64,000 bases of DNA. Origin: Edaphochlamys debaryana (lineage: Eukaryota > Chlorophyta > Chlorophyceae > Chlamydomonadales). Below are positions 34,141 through 44,600 of this stretch, piece by piece. The stretch is from contig JAEHOE010000018.1 in assembly GCA_016858145.1 (NCBI GenBank), positions 1,240,001 to 1,304,000 on the forward strand. The letters are read 5' to 3'. The stretch's first letter is position 1, and each line of letters starts with the position of its first letter. The translations under genes and the position numbers were made by a program. Below the pieces are notes generated by a model, which did no database searches, was not told the DNA's origin, and was given only the letters and a program-made list of their open reading frames with translations.

Positions 34141-36629
34141 CTACGCCGCCATGACCAGCTGGCTGCTGGGCACGTTGGCCAGGGCCCAGGCGCGCGCGTC
34201 CCGCTTGCCGCGCTCCAGCAGGGCGGCCAGCATGGCGTCGGGCGCGGGCTCGAAGGCCCAGGACAGGAGCGTGCGCATGTCGTAGGGGAAGTCGGAGTCA
34301 AAGGTGTCGGGGCTGGTGGGGAGGAGGGATGGGAAGGGAAGAGGAAGGAGAGGGAGGGAGGGAGGGAGGGAAAGAGGGAGGGCGAGGGAGGGTTGAGTGG
34401 AGAGAGAGGGAGGAAGGTGGAGGTGCGAGAGGCTGCAGCAGGTGCAAGGTGTGCGGCGCAGCGCGAGGCGCACCTGAGGTCGATGCTGAAGGAGCTTAGG
34501 TTGGCCGAGGGGAAGCAGCAGACGCGGTGGCAGATGTCCGTGGGGGTAGCGGGGATGAAATTGGTGATGCCTGCGGGGGGTGGGAGGGGCGTTGAAAGTG
34601 CGATATACCAATGGGAAGCCAGCAAGCGCACCATGCCCCTGCCCAGGCGTGCCCCTGCCCTGCACTCCCGTCCTGGCCGTTACCCCCGTCGCCCACCTCC
34701 GTCAAAGGCAATGCTGTTGCGGTACGGACGGACGAGGGAGCCGTCGAACCAGTAGGGGATGTGGCACGAGGTGAGCACGGTGTCGATCAGGTCGTCCCGG
34801 CTGCTGAAGGAGCTCACCTGGGGGCAGCGCGTGGGGCCAGCGGGGTTCCGGTGTCACAGCAAGAGCGCGCAAGGCCCTTGACCGACAACGCAAGTGGCTC
34901 ACGCACCCCCCCCCCCCACACACACACACACCAGCGCACACAGCGGCGACACACACGTAACGGGTTCGGGATGGGCGGGATGGGTGGGGCTTCGAGCACT
35001 TAGAACCGGCCGGTTACCCGCCGCGCCTACGCTTCCCCGGCTAACACGAGCAGCCGTTCACACACACCAGCTGCTCCACCCCTGTGGCCCTATCCCCATC
35101 CCACCGCCACCCGCCCTGTTCGCCCTCTCCCAGCACCCCCCGCCCCCCGCCCTGTAACCCCAATCCCCACCAGCTCGCTCTGCGGGCGCGGCCACACGTT
35201 GGTGACCGCCAGGAAGGCTCGGCCCTCGCAGCGCTCGTGGATGTCGGCCGGCAGCACCGAGTCCAGCACGCGGTGGAGCACGTGGCGGAGCCGGGCGCGG
35301 GTGCCGCCCTGGCGGCAGTCCTGCGGATGGGAGAGAAGGGAGAGATGGGAGGTGGCGGGTGCCGGGGACGGGGAGGGGCTGGTTGGGAGGGGCATCTGTT
35401 GCCACGGCTGGCAGCATAGGAGTACGGGTGCAGTCGTACGCGCTTGGGGCCCCCATATCCCAGCAAGCGTTCGCCGTCTCATCCCCCTAGCTGCCTCCAC
35501 CTCGCCCCCAGCTGCCTCCACCTTCCCACAGCCCTGCCCACCTCCATCCTCCAGCCCACTCCACCAACGCAACCAACGCTGCTGCACCCCTCCTCCACAC
35601 AAGCAACGTCACCGACCCCCGCCACACACCCCCAAGCCCCGCCCCCCGCCCCACCGCCGCCAGGTCCAGCAGCGCCTCGAACAGCTGCTCCTCGCTCAGC
35701 CCGCTCTTGGCGCACACAGCGATGATGGAGCCCGCGGAGGCGCCGGCGACCGGCACCTCGTGGCGGAGCACGCCCATGGCCTGGGGGGGGGTGGAGGAGG
35801 AGGGAGAGGGGGTGGGACAGGGGATGGTGGAGGAGGACAAGGTGCCGGGGGATGGGGAGCAGAGTGGTACAGTGCTGGCAGCGATGGCTGTGCTAGGACG
35901 TGCGTCAGGTTGTGTAGCGCACGGGCACCTGTACGTTGACATGGTCACGATAGTACGGGAACTACGGGACCGCCCTCGCCCTGGCCGAGAATGCCCCCTC
36001 ACACAGCCCCAAGCCCGCACCTGCAGCTGCGAGACCACCCCCAGGAAGTAGGGGAACAGGAGGCCGCCGGCGCTGAAGCCGAAGCCCACGTCCGATGACA
36101 CGTCCTCGCTCTGCATGGAAGCGAAGGAGCCGCCGTTGAGGGGCGGCTCAATGTGACGTACGGGGGCTGCGGGATGGGCAGGAGTTGGGGACATGGGTGA
36201 GTTGGGGCATGGCTGCGTCTGAGGACGGGTGCCGTGCCGAGCTGCGAACCGCCGTTGCCGTCCAGGGACGGGTTTGGCCCTCGGTTCTTGGAGGGGTTGA
36301 GGCCAAGGTCCCGTGGCGGTTCTCCTCCAGTTGCCTGGACCTCACCCCGTGGCCTCACCGGGGGTAGGCACGAAGAGCGGGGACGAGGGCGCCAGCTGGC
36401 CGTCCGCCCTGAAACCCCAGCCCCCATCCGACGACGAAGGCGGCTGGTTTGGCAGCGCAGCGCTGGGCTGCGGGCCGCGCTCGGTGCGAGTAGACGTGGT
36501 CACCGCATGCGGTCGCCCAAGTGCGGTCGAGCGCCCAAGCGAGCAACGCGCTGCTGCCGAGCTGTTTGCAAGCTCAGGCCGCCGGGTGGTAGGCCGAGGC
36601 CCCCCGCTGGTTCTCAACAACCCGAGCAT
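34141..36629 (-). CDS. Patatin-like phospholipase / acyl hydrolase
   Basis: Seven exons in phase (36629-36359, 36166-36021, 35780-35655, 35320-35171, 34817-34697, 34570-34474, 34312-34141) give 360 residues. The patatin fold is marked by a glycine-rich oxyanion segment GFSAGGLLFPYFLGV (about 112-127), the nucleophile elbow GASAGS (Ser about 154) and the DGG of the catalytic dyad (Asp about 270, split by an intron). Patatins cleave acyl chains from galactolipids, phospholipids or triacylglycerol. The first 90 residues are basic and Ser/Arg-rich (MLGLLRTSGGPRPTTRR), which suggests an organelle transit peptide. The start ATG at 36629 is the only one that avoids an extra weak intron; an upstream open frame (to 36834) would need a GTTGTT donor. 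The sequence just around the start codon is repeated at 40890-40960 and 50145-50215. Confidence 0.85.
34316..34440. repeat. Purine-rich GGGA/GGGAGG tract in a patatin intron
   Basis: Plus strand is almost pure A/G (GGGAGGGAGGGAGGGA and similar); on the coding strand it is the polypyrimidine tract before the acceptor of the last patatin exon. Confidence 0.8.
34910..34958. repeat. CA dinucleotide-rich microsatellite
   Basis: A C-run followed by (CA)n with interruptions, inside the intron between patatin exons ending 35171 and starting 34817. Confidence 0.75.
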
Positions 36630-37295
36630 CGCTCGCTGTTCGCGTCGCGCGCCTCAGCTACAGTTGCGACCGTGAAGGCGCGGGAAGCAGGTCCAGTGTG
36701 CTGTGGCCGGCAGCGCCTGGAGAAAAGTGCTGGCGGTGTGTCGCCCCGCCTTTTCAGGCCGAACGCCGATGCAAGCATGGCCCCGCAGCTGCGCAACGCG
36801 CATTTGTCAAAACCCGCTGTCATAGAGCCTTCGGTACACGCTCTTTCTGCGCGTGCCCCAAGAGAGTCGCAGCAAGAGTTTCTCATCATCAGCCATCCTC
36901 GTTTTGCGCCCACGCCTGGGCTGCAACTAGCAGGTCGCTGAGCGAAGGTGCGTGATCGAAGACGCCGTGGGATGGGCGGCCGCGGTCGGGGCTCCGGCGG
37001 GCCTAAGCTCCGAGACCGGCGTGCTCCGCAACCCTGCTTGGCACCACCCTGCACCTAAGCCTTGCGTTCCCCCTCCCCGTTATCACGCCGCAGCACGCGC
37101 ACCTCCCCTGAGCATCGGAGCGTAGCTGCCGTCTGCCCCGCTGCCTGGGTGTGAAGCCGCACCCTCTGCACCGGACACACAGAGGCGCCCAGCGGCCGGC
37201 GCGCTCCCTCCACACCCGCGGAAGGCGGCACCTTCCTCGGCACCCACCAGTCCCAGGGGGGACCCCTCCGCTCCCCGGCCGTTCTTTCTGCCGCC
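36630..37295. promoter_or_regulatory. Divergent intergenic region between the patatin-like gene and the small gene
   Basis: 666 bp separate the ATG of the minus-strand patatin gene from the ATG of the plus-strand 83-residue gene, so this should hold both promoters. In the duplicated blocks at 40957 and 50213 the two edges are joined directly and this whole region is absent. Confidence 0.5.
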
Positions 37296-37547
37296 ATGTC
37301 GGCGGCTGCAGCCGGCCCCGGCTCCATTCGGGACTTCTACGCCCTGGCCCGCATCGGCGTGCGCCTGCTCAAGGAGCGGCCCAACGCGGTGAAGGCCTCG
37401 CTGGAGGCGGCCCAGGCCCGGGCCCAGGCCCAGGCCCAGGCGGGGTCTGCGCAGGCCCAGGCCCAGCAGGCGGCCGGGGCGACGGAGCAGCAGCTGCAGA
37501 GGGACCTGGCGCGGAGGGCGCGGCTCGGGCCCAGCGGCGGGCGGTGA
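37296..37547 (+). CDS. Small Ala/Gln-rich protein (block A), function unknown
   Basis: A single open frame of 83 residues. It starts MSAAAAGPGSIRDFYALARI, continues GVRLLKERPNAVKASLEAAQ and then an Ala/Gln-rich, probably helical part, ending RRARLGPSGGR. I do not recognise the family. A degraded copy lies at 40957-41330 and a truncated start at 50213-50299. The copy at 40957 has about 90 extra nucleotides with a protein-like frame (ITGSIVETPRRLATAALAAL) that are missing here, so the present gene may itself be a deletion form, or the segment may belong to an exon lost from this copy. Confidence 0.5.
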   Translation: MSAAAAGPGSIRDFYALARIGVRLLKERPNAVKASLEAAQARAQAQAQAGSAQAQAQQAAGATEQQLQRDLARRARLGPSGGR

Positions 37548-37839
37548 TGCGGAGGAGGGGCAGAGGAGCCTGGGAGCCCGCGGAGTGGGCGAGCAAGGCA
37601 GGAGTCGGTGAGCCGCCTCGAGGGCTGCAGGACCAGAGCTCTGCGGAGAGACGGCTCGCGGCCAAGGGCTGCTGATCCGTAGCAGCTACTAAACCAGGGT
37701 TGGCCAAATGGACGAGGGGGCGTTTAGCCGCTGGGCCCAGAGACTAGGGGAGTCGCGCTGCCTTGGCCTGCACATGGCCTGCTGCCAGAGGAGGCGTGTT
37801 TCCAAGCGTCGTCGATACCGCCTGGCGCCCTGGGGCAGG
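37548..37839 (+). other. 3' flank of the block A gene
   Basis: Matches 41331-41620 in the duplicated block at lower identity; no coding evidence. Confidence 0.4.
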
Positions 37840-38790
37840 TAGTTGTGTTGCAGCCCTGCGTGTTGTGAGGAGTGTTGGGTGCAGGATGGATGCTGCCGAG
37901 GTGGTGGAGGGGCGAGGACCATGGGCCGGCCGGTCGGGGCGGAGCAAGCGCCTCCTTGAGGAGTGCGTGCCGCCGTCGTTGTCCGCGTTCTCGACCTGTT
38001 GCTACCTTGCTAGTCAGGTCAAACTAGGTCAGGATGGGCTGATATCAGCTTTATAGCAGCGAAGGGTGGAAGGAAGGCGGACAAGGGCCGACTGAGCTGA
38101 CCGAGTTCTACGCCTGTACTAGAGTCGGGCAGAGCTGGGCCAGGATGACTGGCGGGTGGGTGTGAAGCGGGACTAAGCAGACCAAGTTCTTCCGGCGGCA
38201 TAGGGGTGCTCGTCATAATGTGTGGAAGCTAAGCGCCATGTGCAGGGGGCCCCTTGCTGGAAGATACCTGTGTACGTAATGGAGGAGGAGAGGGCGATAA
38301 GTTTGCCCGGTGCCGGCCCCACATGGCCAGATCATGGCATAGGAACTAAGCCAAGCCACAAAGCGTGGCAGAGCCACGGCGCAACGGCACGCGATACACA
38401 TCGTCAGGTGACACCAAGCAGCCCTCACTGTTGCAGCTCGCCCAGCTCACCTACTAAAGGCCACAACCTATTCCCCAGCCTTTGTACCACAAAGTATGCT
38501 TCGCCTGGGGTCCAGGGCGCCCTTCCTCATCAGTACCATAGCTGCCCTCTCCACCTCGAGCAAACAGCAGAGGTCAATAACTAATGTGCAAGAAGGAGGT
38601 CACGAAGAAGAAGCATGGGTAAAGGATACAGGCGTTGCCTCAAGCCATTGCCACTCCAGCTATTACCCCGGCGTTAGCGCACCACCCAGCAGCCGCCACA
38701 AGTGAGTCTGCACGTTCAAGCCATCTAATCCTTGTAAGCAGCGGGCGCGGCCGGCCACCCCAAGACTGGCGTCGACGCAAAGGACGGCGG
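37840..38790. repeat. Block B, founder-like single copy (B0)
   Basis: Homologous to the 1.05 kb tandem units at 41.6-47.9 kb, from CCCTGCGTGTTGTGAGGAG at 37854 to the last codons of gene C near 38790, but with clearly more differences than the tandem units show among themselves. It links block A to the 3' end of gene C. Confidence 0.85.
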
Positions 38791-40561
38791 CCCCACAGTC
38801 AAAGCCACGTGCGCACCGTCCCCGCACAGCCCTTTCGACTCCTCCACACAGCCACCGCCTAGGGGGTCGAAGCCGCCGCTGCTCCGCCCCTCGAGGCCGC
38901 CTGCCCGGAACGACAGGGCGCCAAAGAGTCCCGCGCGCCGCCCCGCCTTCAGTTCGTGCGTGAGAAAGCAGAGGTGGCAGGCGGCGGCCCAGCCCAGCCC
39001 CAGCAGGCTCAGCTCCACCAAAAGGAACTGGGGCGGAAGGACGTGGGCCGGGGAAGGAGTCAGGGGCCTGGAGTGGCACGCGGCATACATACGGCTGGAG
39101 TACCGCACTGTACTGAGCGTGAAGGGCGGCTGCGCGAGCAGTTGACGTGCGGTGCCAAACGCTGCACTGTGGATTAACTGCAGTCCTACAACACGATTCC
39201 AAGACGCACACCCCATCACTTACAACAAGGATCAGCCCGAAGAGGAAGCCAAAGGCTGCAGCTGTAAACCCAGCGTCAAAGGCCTGATATTGGGGGCGGG
39301 GACAGGGGGCGGGCGGGTGGGCGGGTGGGTGGGCGGGCGGATGGGGGAGTCTTTGGGTTCGTTTGGGTTCGATTTTGTTGGGTTTGGGGGGGGGGAAGCC
39401 TTCCTGCTGCCAGAGATGCTGCCAGAAGCGAACCCAAGTAGCCCTACGGCATGCGTAGGCGCTTTGCAATGGGCTGCCTTACCATGAGCGCGAGCGGCCC
39501 CACGAACAATGCGAGAAACGCCAGCCCGACAGCAAGGGCCCACCAGTAGAGCATCTGCGGACATTGCACAGAGGGACGCAGAGGAGGATAAGTTGAAAGC
39601 AGGGGATGCATGAGAGGACGCAAGCCAGAGTCCTCAGAAGTACCACAGCATGAACCGTGCTGTCTGGCCCTCCCCGGCCTGGTCTGTTTTCAGTATCCCA
39701 GCCCCCCAGTGCCGCCCGCACCTGCACCCCCGCCAGGACGATTCCGATTACGTCGCATGGGGTGTTGCGGAAGCGCTGGGGGATCTACGTCGGGCGACAA
39801 GCGGAGGTGGCATGATGTGAACAGCGCAAAAGAGCCATGCACGTGTGCATTCGCCAGGCAAGGGCGTTGCATGGGGGCCCCTTGAGCGGAGACCGCGGCC
39901 TACCCATGGGCTGAGGCCGGTAGCCACACTGGCGAGGAGGCAGACCGTGTAAAGGGTCTGGGGAGAGGGGCGGAATGTGGGCAGGTCCGTGGGCAGTTGG
40001 GGCAACACTCTCTGGCACCTGATGTGATAGGACCACTACAGTTCTATGGTGTAATCCCCGTAAGGCTGGGCCGTAAGGCCGGGCCGTAAGGCCCCAGACC
40101 TGGCCCCGCCCTGGCTTCAGGGTCAATGCACCGGGACCACCCCAAGCAGCGCCCTCACCACGCCCAACGGAATGGACTCGAGCGATGTGAACGCAGCGGT
40201 GTCGGCGGCCGTTGAGCCCTCCCCATGGGCGAAGGCAGCGATGAGGAGGAGCACAAGATAGGCCGCGGCCTGCGTGTCGTCGGGGGGGGGGGGGGGGGGG
40301 GGGTAATTGCAGGTGTGGGCAAAGCGTGGGGCGGACCCGGACCTGGCCTCGACCCGGACCTGTGCTATGTGCAAGCCGTGCATCTTCGCTTTGGAGCAAG
40401 GTCTGCACGAAAGGCCCAGCGCTTGCTGGCGCATTTGGCATTCCACATTTCTCGCTATCGCCGCTTACCAGCACACCTCCGGAGACGACGTACGCCTTTG
40501 TCCTCTGACCGACTGGAAAATAGTAAGCAGGCCACAGCGACCTCATATGAGGTTCTGCCAA
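38725..40561 (-). CDS. Multi-pass membrane protein, copy C, family not recognised
   Basis: Seven exons, all phase 0: 40561-40469, 40269-40141, 39957-39904, 39775-39722, 39554-39483, 39283-39224 and 39027-38725, giving 254 residues. Hydrophobic segments: AAYLVLLLIAAFAH, LYTVCLLASVATGL, DVIGIVLAGVQ, YWWALAVGLAFLALFVGPLAL, and a long one running AFGFLFGLILV into FLLVELSLLGLGWAAACHL, so five or six membrane spans. The C-terminal 75 residues are soluble and Gly/Ser-rich with several Cys. No catalytic motif is seen. A second copy (C') lies at 47840-49819. The start could be ATG 40561 or the in-frame ATG at 40546; only the latter is kept in C'. The acceptor of exon 2 is preceded by an uninterrupted run of 22 C on the coding strand. 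Confidence 0.75.
40282..40303. repeat. Homopolymer G22 (coding-strand C22) before a splice acceptor
   Basis: 22 uninterrupted G on the plus strand just upstream of exon 2 of gene C; the same place in C' (49558-49575) has 18. Confidence 0.9.
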
Positions 40562-40619
40562 ATCGCAAAAATCGCACAGCGCTTTCTATTGTGTCGCAGT
40601 AGCTCCGTCAAGGTCTGCC

Positions 40620-40956
40620 AGAGCTTCTGATGAGCGCTAATAAAGTTGTGCTGGCTGGAGTGAGGTAAGTTTGGGGTTTTGTGGCACCACTTCGCCTGCC
40701 CGTGCACTGCTAGTACGGCGCACGCGGGCGCACCTTCCACGGTCCCGCCCTGCTAGGCCTGCCCTGGGCCCCAGTCGGCCCCGGCCACGCGCTAGGTCCC
40801 AGTCCTAGCTTAGCCAGACCACTGCCCTTCCGACTCAAAGGACGCATCTTCTGTTCGCTTTCACGGGTCAGTTCAGCCGAGCTGGCTGTAATCTCAGGCC
40901 GCCGGGTGCTAGGCCGAGGACCCGAGGTCCCCCGCTGGTTCTCAACACCCCGAGTC
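40620..40956. repeat. Duplicated spacer between gene C and block A'
   Basis: Matches 49890-50212 nearly throughout, including ATAAAGTTGTGCTGGCTGG and GGTCCCAGTCCTAGCTTAGC. Its last 70 bp match 36560-36626 around the patatin start codon. Confidence 0.8.
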
Positions 40957-41330
40957 GATGTCAGCGGCTACAGCCGGCCCCAGCTTCCTGCCACCTTGTT
41001 TTCACCAACCCCGGCTCCATTCGGCACTTTTACACCCTGGCCTGCAAGGGCCTGCATCGGCGTGCGCCTGCTCAAGGAGCGGCCCAACGCGGTGAAGGCC
41101 TCGCTGGAGGCGACCCAGGCCCGGGCCCGGGCCGGGGCCGGGGCATCACGGGCTCCATCGTGGAGACCCCCCGCCGCCTGGCCACCGCCGCCCTGGCCGC
41201 CCTGCAGAAGCCCAGGCCCAGGCGGGGTCCGCGCAGGCCCAGATCCAGCAGGCGGCCGGGGCGACGTGCCAGCAGCAGCAGAGGGACCTGGCGCGGAGGG
41301 CGCGGCTCGGGCCCAGCGGCGGGCGGTGAT
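40957..41330 (+). pseudogene. Degraded copy of the block A gene (A')
   Basis: Starts with ATGTCAGCGGCTACAGCCGG matching the 83-residue gene, but has an insertion of about 30 bp after the first 8 codons that shifts the frame, another after TTTTACACCCTGGCC, and an extra segment of about 90 nt encoding TGSIVETPRRLATAALAAL. The later part (GACCTGGCGCGGAGGGCG) matches the end of the small gene. The original frame cannot be read through. Confidence 0.7.
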
Positions 41331-41624
41331 GCGGGGGAGGGGCAGAGGAGCCTCCAAGCCAGGCAGGACTGGCTGAGCGGCCCCGGGAGCTGCTGAGCCG
41401 GAGCTCTGCTGAGGAACAGCTTGGACAGCTGGAGGGAAGGGCTGCTGGTCCGTAGCAGCTATCGACACGGGTTTGGCCAATGGACGAGGGGGCACTAAGC
41501 TGTTGAACCGAGAGGCTAGCGGAGCACGGAGGAGTTGGGCTGCCTGGGCCTGCTCATGGCCCTATGGCTGCTCAGGCGTGTTATCAAGCGAGGCCGACAC
41601 CCCCTGGCACCCTGGGGCGGGCAG

Positions 41625-44600
41625 GGCGCTACAGCCCTGCGTGTTGTGAGGAGTGTTGGGTGCAGGATGGGTGCTGCCGAGGTGGTGGAGGGGCGAGGAC
41701 CATGGGCCGGCCGGTTGGGGCGGAGCAAGCGCCTCCTTTAGGAGTGCGTGCCGCCGTCGATGTCGCGTTCTCGACCTGTTGCTACCTTGCTAGTCAAGTC
41801 AAATTAGGTCAGGATGGGCTGATAACAGCTATTGAGCAGCGAAGGGTGGAAGGAACGCGGACTAGGGCGGACTAAGCTGACCGAGTTCTACGCCTGTTCT
41901 AGAGTCAGGCAGCGAGGGGCCAGGATGACTGGCGGGTGCTTGTGTACCGGGACTAAGCTGACCAAGTTCTTCCGGCAGCATAGGCGTGCTCGTCATAATG
42001 TGTGGAAGCTAAGCGCCATGTGCAGGGGGCCCCTTGCTGGAAGATATCTGTGTACGTAATGGAGGAGAGGGCGAGGGCCCCGCATGGCCCGATCATGGCC
42101 CGATCATGGCATAGGAACTAAGCCAAGCCACAAAGCGACTGTGGCAGAGCCACGGCACAATGTTGCAGCTCGCCTAGCTCACCTAGACACCTACCAAACG
42201 CCCCAAACTGCACCCCTGCCTATGTACCACAAAGTGTGATTTGCCTGGGGTCCTAGCCCCTGGGCGGCCTTGCTTCGTACCATCGCTGCCCTCCCCACCT
42301 CGAGCAAACAGCAGAGGTCAATAACTAACGCGCATTAATGAGGTCATGAAGAAGGAGCCATGAGAAAAGGATACAGGCGTTGCCTAATAGATACTCCTTC
42401 AACACAGCGTAGTACACTCGCGGAGCCCTGCCCAGACCTGCCCGCTCCATCACAGGGAGCATACGGTACACCAGTGGAGCCCTGCCCAGCCGTGCCCACC
42501 CGGGAAGCGCACTACCCCGCCGCCAACGGCCCGTGTCTGCGCTCTCAACCACCCAGCAGCCGCCACAAGTGAGTCTGCGCTCTCAACCCACCTAATCCTT
42601 GTAAGCAGCGGGCGCAACAGGCCATCCCGTGACTGGCGTCGACGCAAAGGACGGCCCCCCCCACACTACAGCCCACTACAGCCCTGCGTGTTGTGAGGAG
42701 TGTTGGGTGCAGGATGGGTGCTGCCGAGGTGGTGGAGGGGCGAGGACCATGGGCCGGCCGGTTGGGGCGGAGCAAGCGCCTCCTTTAGGAGTGCGTGCCG
42801 CCGTCGATGTCGCGTTCTCGACCTGTTGCTACCTTGCTAGTCAAGTCAATTAGGTCAGGATGGGCTGATAACAGCTATTGAGCAGCGAAGGGTGGAAGGA
42901 ACGCGGACTAGGGCGGACTAAGCTGACCGAGTTCTACGCCTGTTCTAGAGTCAGGCAGCGAGGGGCCAGGATGACTGGCGGGTGCTTGTGTACCGGGACT
43001 AAGCTGACCAAGTTCTTCCGGCAGCATAGGAGTGCTCGTCATAATGTGTGGAAGCTAAGCGCCATGTGCAGGGGGCCCCTTGCTGGAAGATATCTGTGTA
43101 CGTAATGGAGGAGAGGGCGAGGGCCCCGCTAGCCCCGCATGGCCCGATCATGGCCCGATCATGGCATAGGAACTAAGCCAAGCCACAAAGCGACTGTGGC
43201 AGAGCCACGGCACAATGTTGCAGCTCGCCTAGCTCACCTAGACACCTACCAAACGCCCCAAACTGCACCCCTGCCTATGTACCACAAAGTGTGATTTGCC
43301 TGGGGTCCTAGCCCCTGGGCGGCCTTGCTTCGTACCATCGCTGCCCTCCCCACCTCGAGCAAACAGCAGAGGTCAATAACTAACGCGCATTAATGAGGTC
43401 ATGAAGAAGGAGCCATGAGAAAAGGATACAGGCGTTGCCTAATAGATACTTCTTCAACACAGCGTAGTACACTCGCGGAGCCCTGCCCAGACCTGCCCGC
43501 TCCATCACAGGGAGCATACGGTACACCAGTGGAGCCCTGCCCAGCCGTGCCCACCCGGGAAGCGCACTACCCCGCCGCCAACGGCCCGTGTCTGCGCTCT
43601 CAACCACCCAGCAGCCGCCACAAGTGAGTCTGCGCTCTCAACCCACCTAATCCTTGTAAGCAGCGGGCGCAACAGGCCATCCCGTGACTGGCGTCGACGC
43701 AAAGGACGGCCCCCCCCACACTACAGCCCACTACAGCCCTGCGTGTTGTGAGGAGTGTTGGGTGCAGGATGGGTGCTGCCGAGGTGGTGGAGGGGCGAGG
43801 ACCATGGGCCGGCCGGTTGGGGCGGAGCAAGCGCCTCCTTTAGGAGTGCGTGCCGCCGTCGATGTCGCGTTCTCGACCTGTTGCTACCTTGCTAGTCAAG
43901 TCAAATTAGGTCAGGATGGGCTGATAACAGCTATTGAGCAGCGAAGGGTGGAAGGAACGCGGACTAGGGCGGACTAAGCTGACCGAGTTCTACGCCTGTT
44001 CTAGAGTCAGGCAGCGAGGGGCCAGGATGACTGGCGGGTGCTTGTGTACCGGGACTAAGCTGACCAAGTTCTTCCGGCAGCATAGGAGTGCTCGTCATAA
44101 TGTGTGGAAGCTAAGCGCCATGTGCAGGGGGCCCCTTGCTGGAAGATATCTGTGTACGTAATGGAGGAGAGGGCGAGGGCCCCGCTAGCCCCGCATGGCC
44201 CGATCATGGCCCGATCATGGCATAGGAACTAAGCCAAGCCACAAAGCGACTGTGGCAGAGCCACGGCACAATGTTGCAGCTCGCCTAGCTCACCTAGACA
44301 CCTACCAAACGCCCCAAACTGCACCCCTGCCTATGTACCACAAAGTGTGATTTGCCTGGGGTCCTAGCCCCTGGGCGGCCTTGCTTCGTACCATCGCTGC
44401 CCTCCCCACCTCGAGCAAACAGCAGAGGTCAATAACTAACGCGCATTAATGAGGTCATGAAGAAGGAGCCATGAGAAAAGGATACAGGCGTTGCCTAATA
44501 GATACTTCTTCAACACAGCGTAGTACACTCGCGGAGCCCTGCCCAGACCTGCCCGCTCCATCACAGGGAGCATACGGTACACCAGTGGAGCCCTGCCCAG

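Noticed and set aside
36630..36834. Upstream extension of the patatin protein with a presequence-like frame
   Set aside because: It needs a weak GTTGTT donor and a 60-nt intron, while the ATG at 36629 gives a continuous exon.
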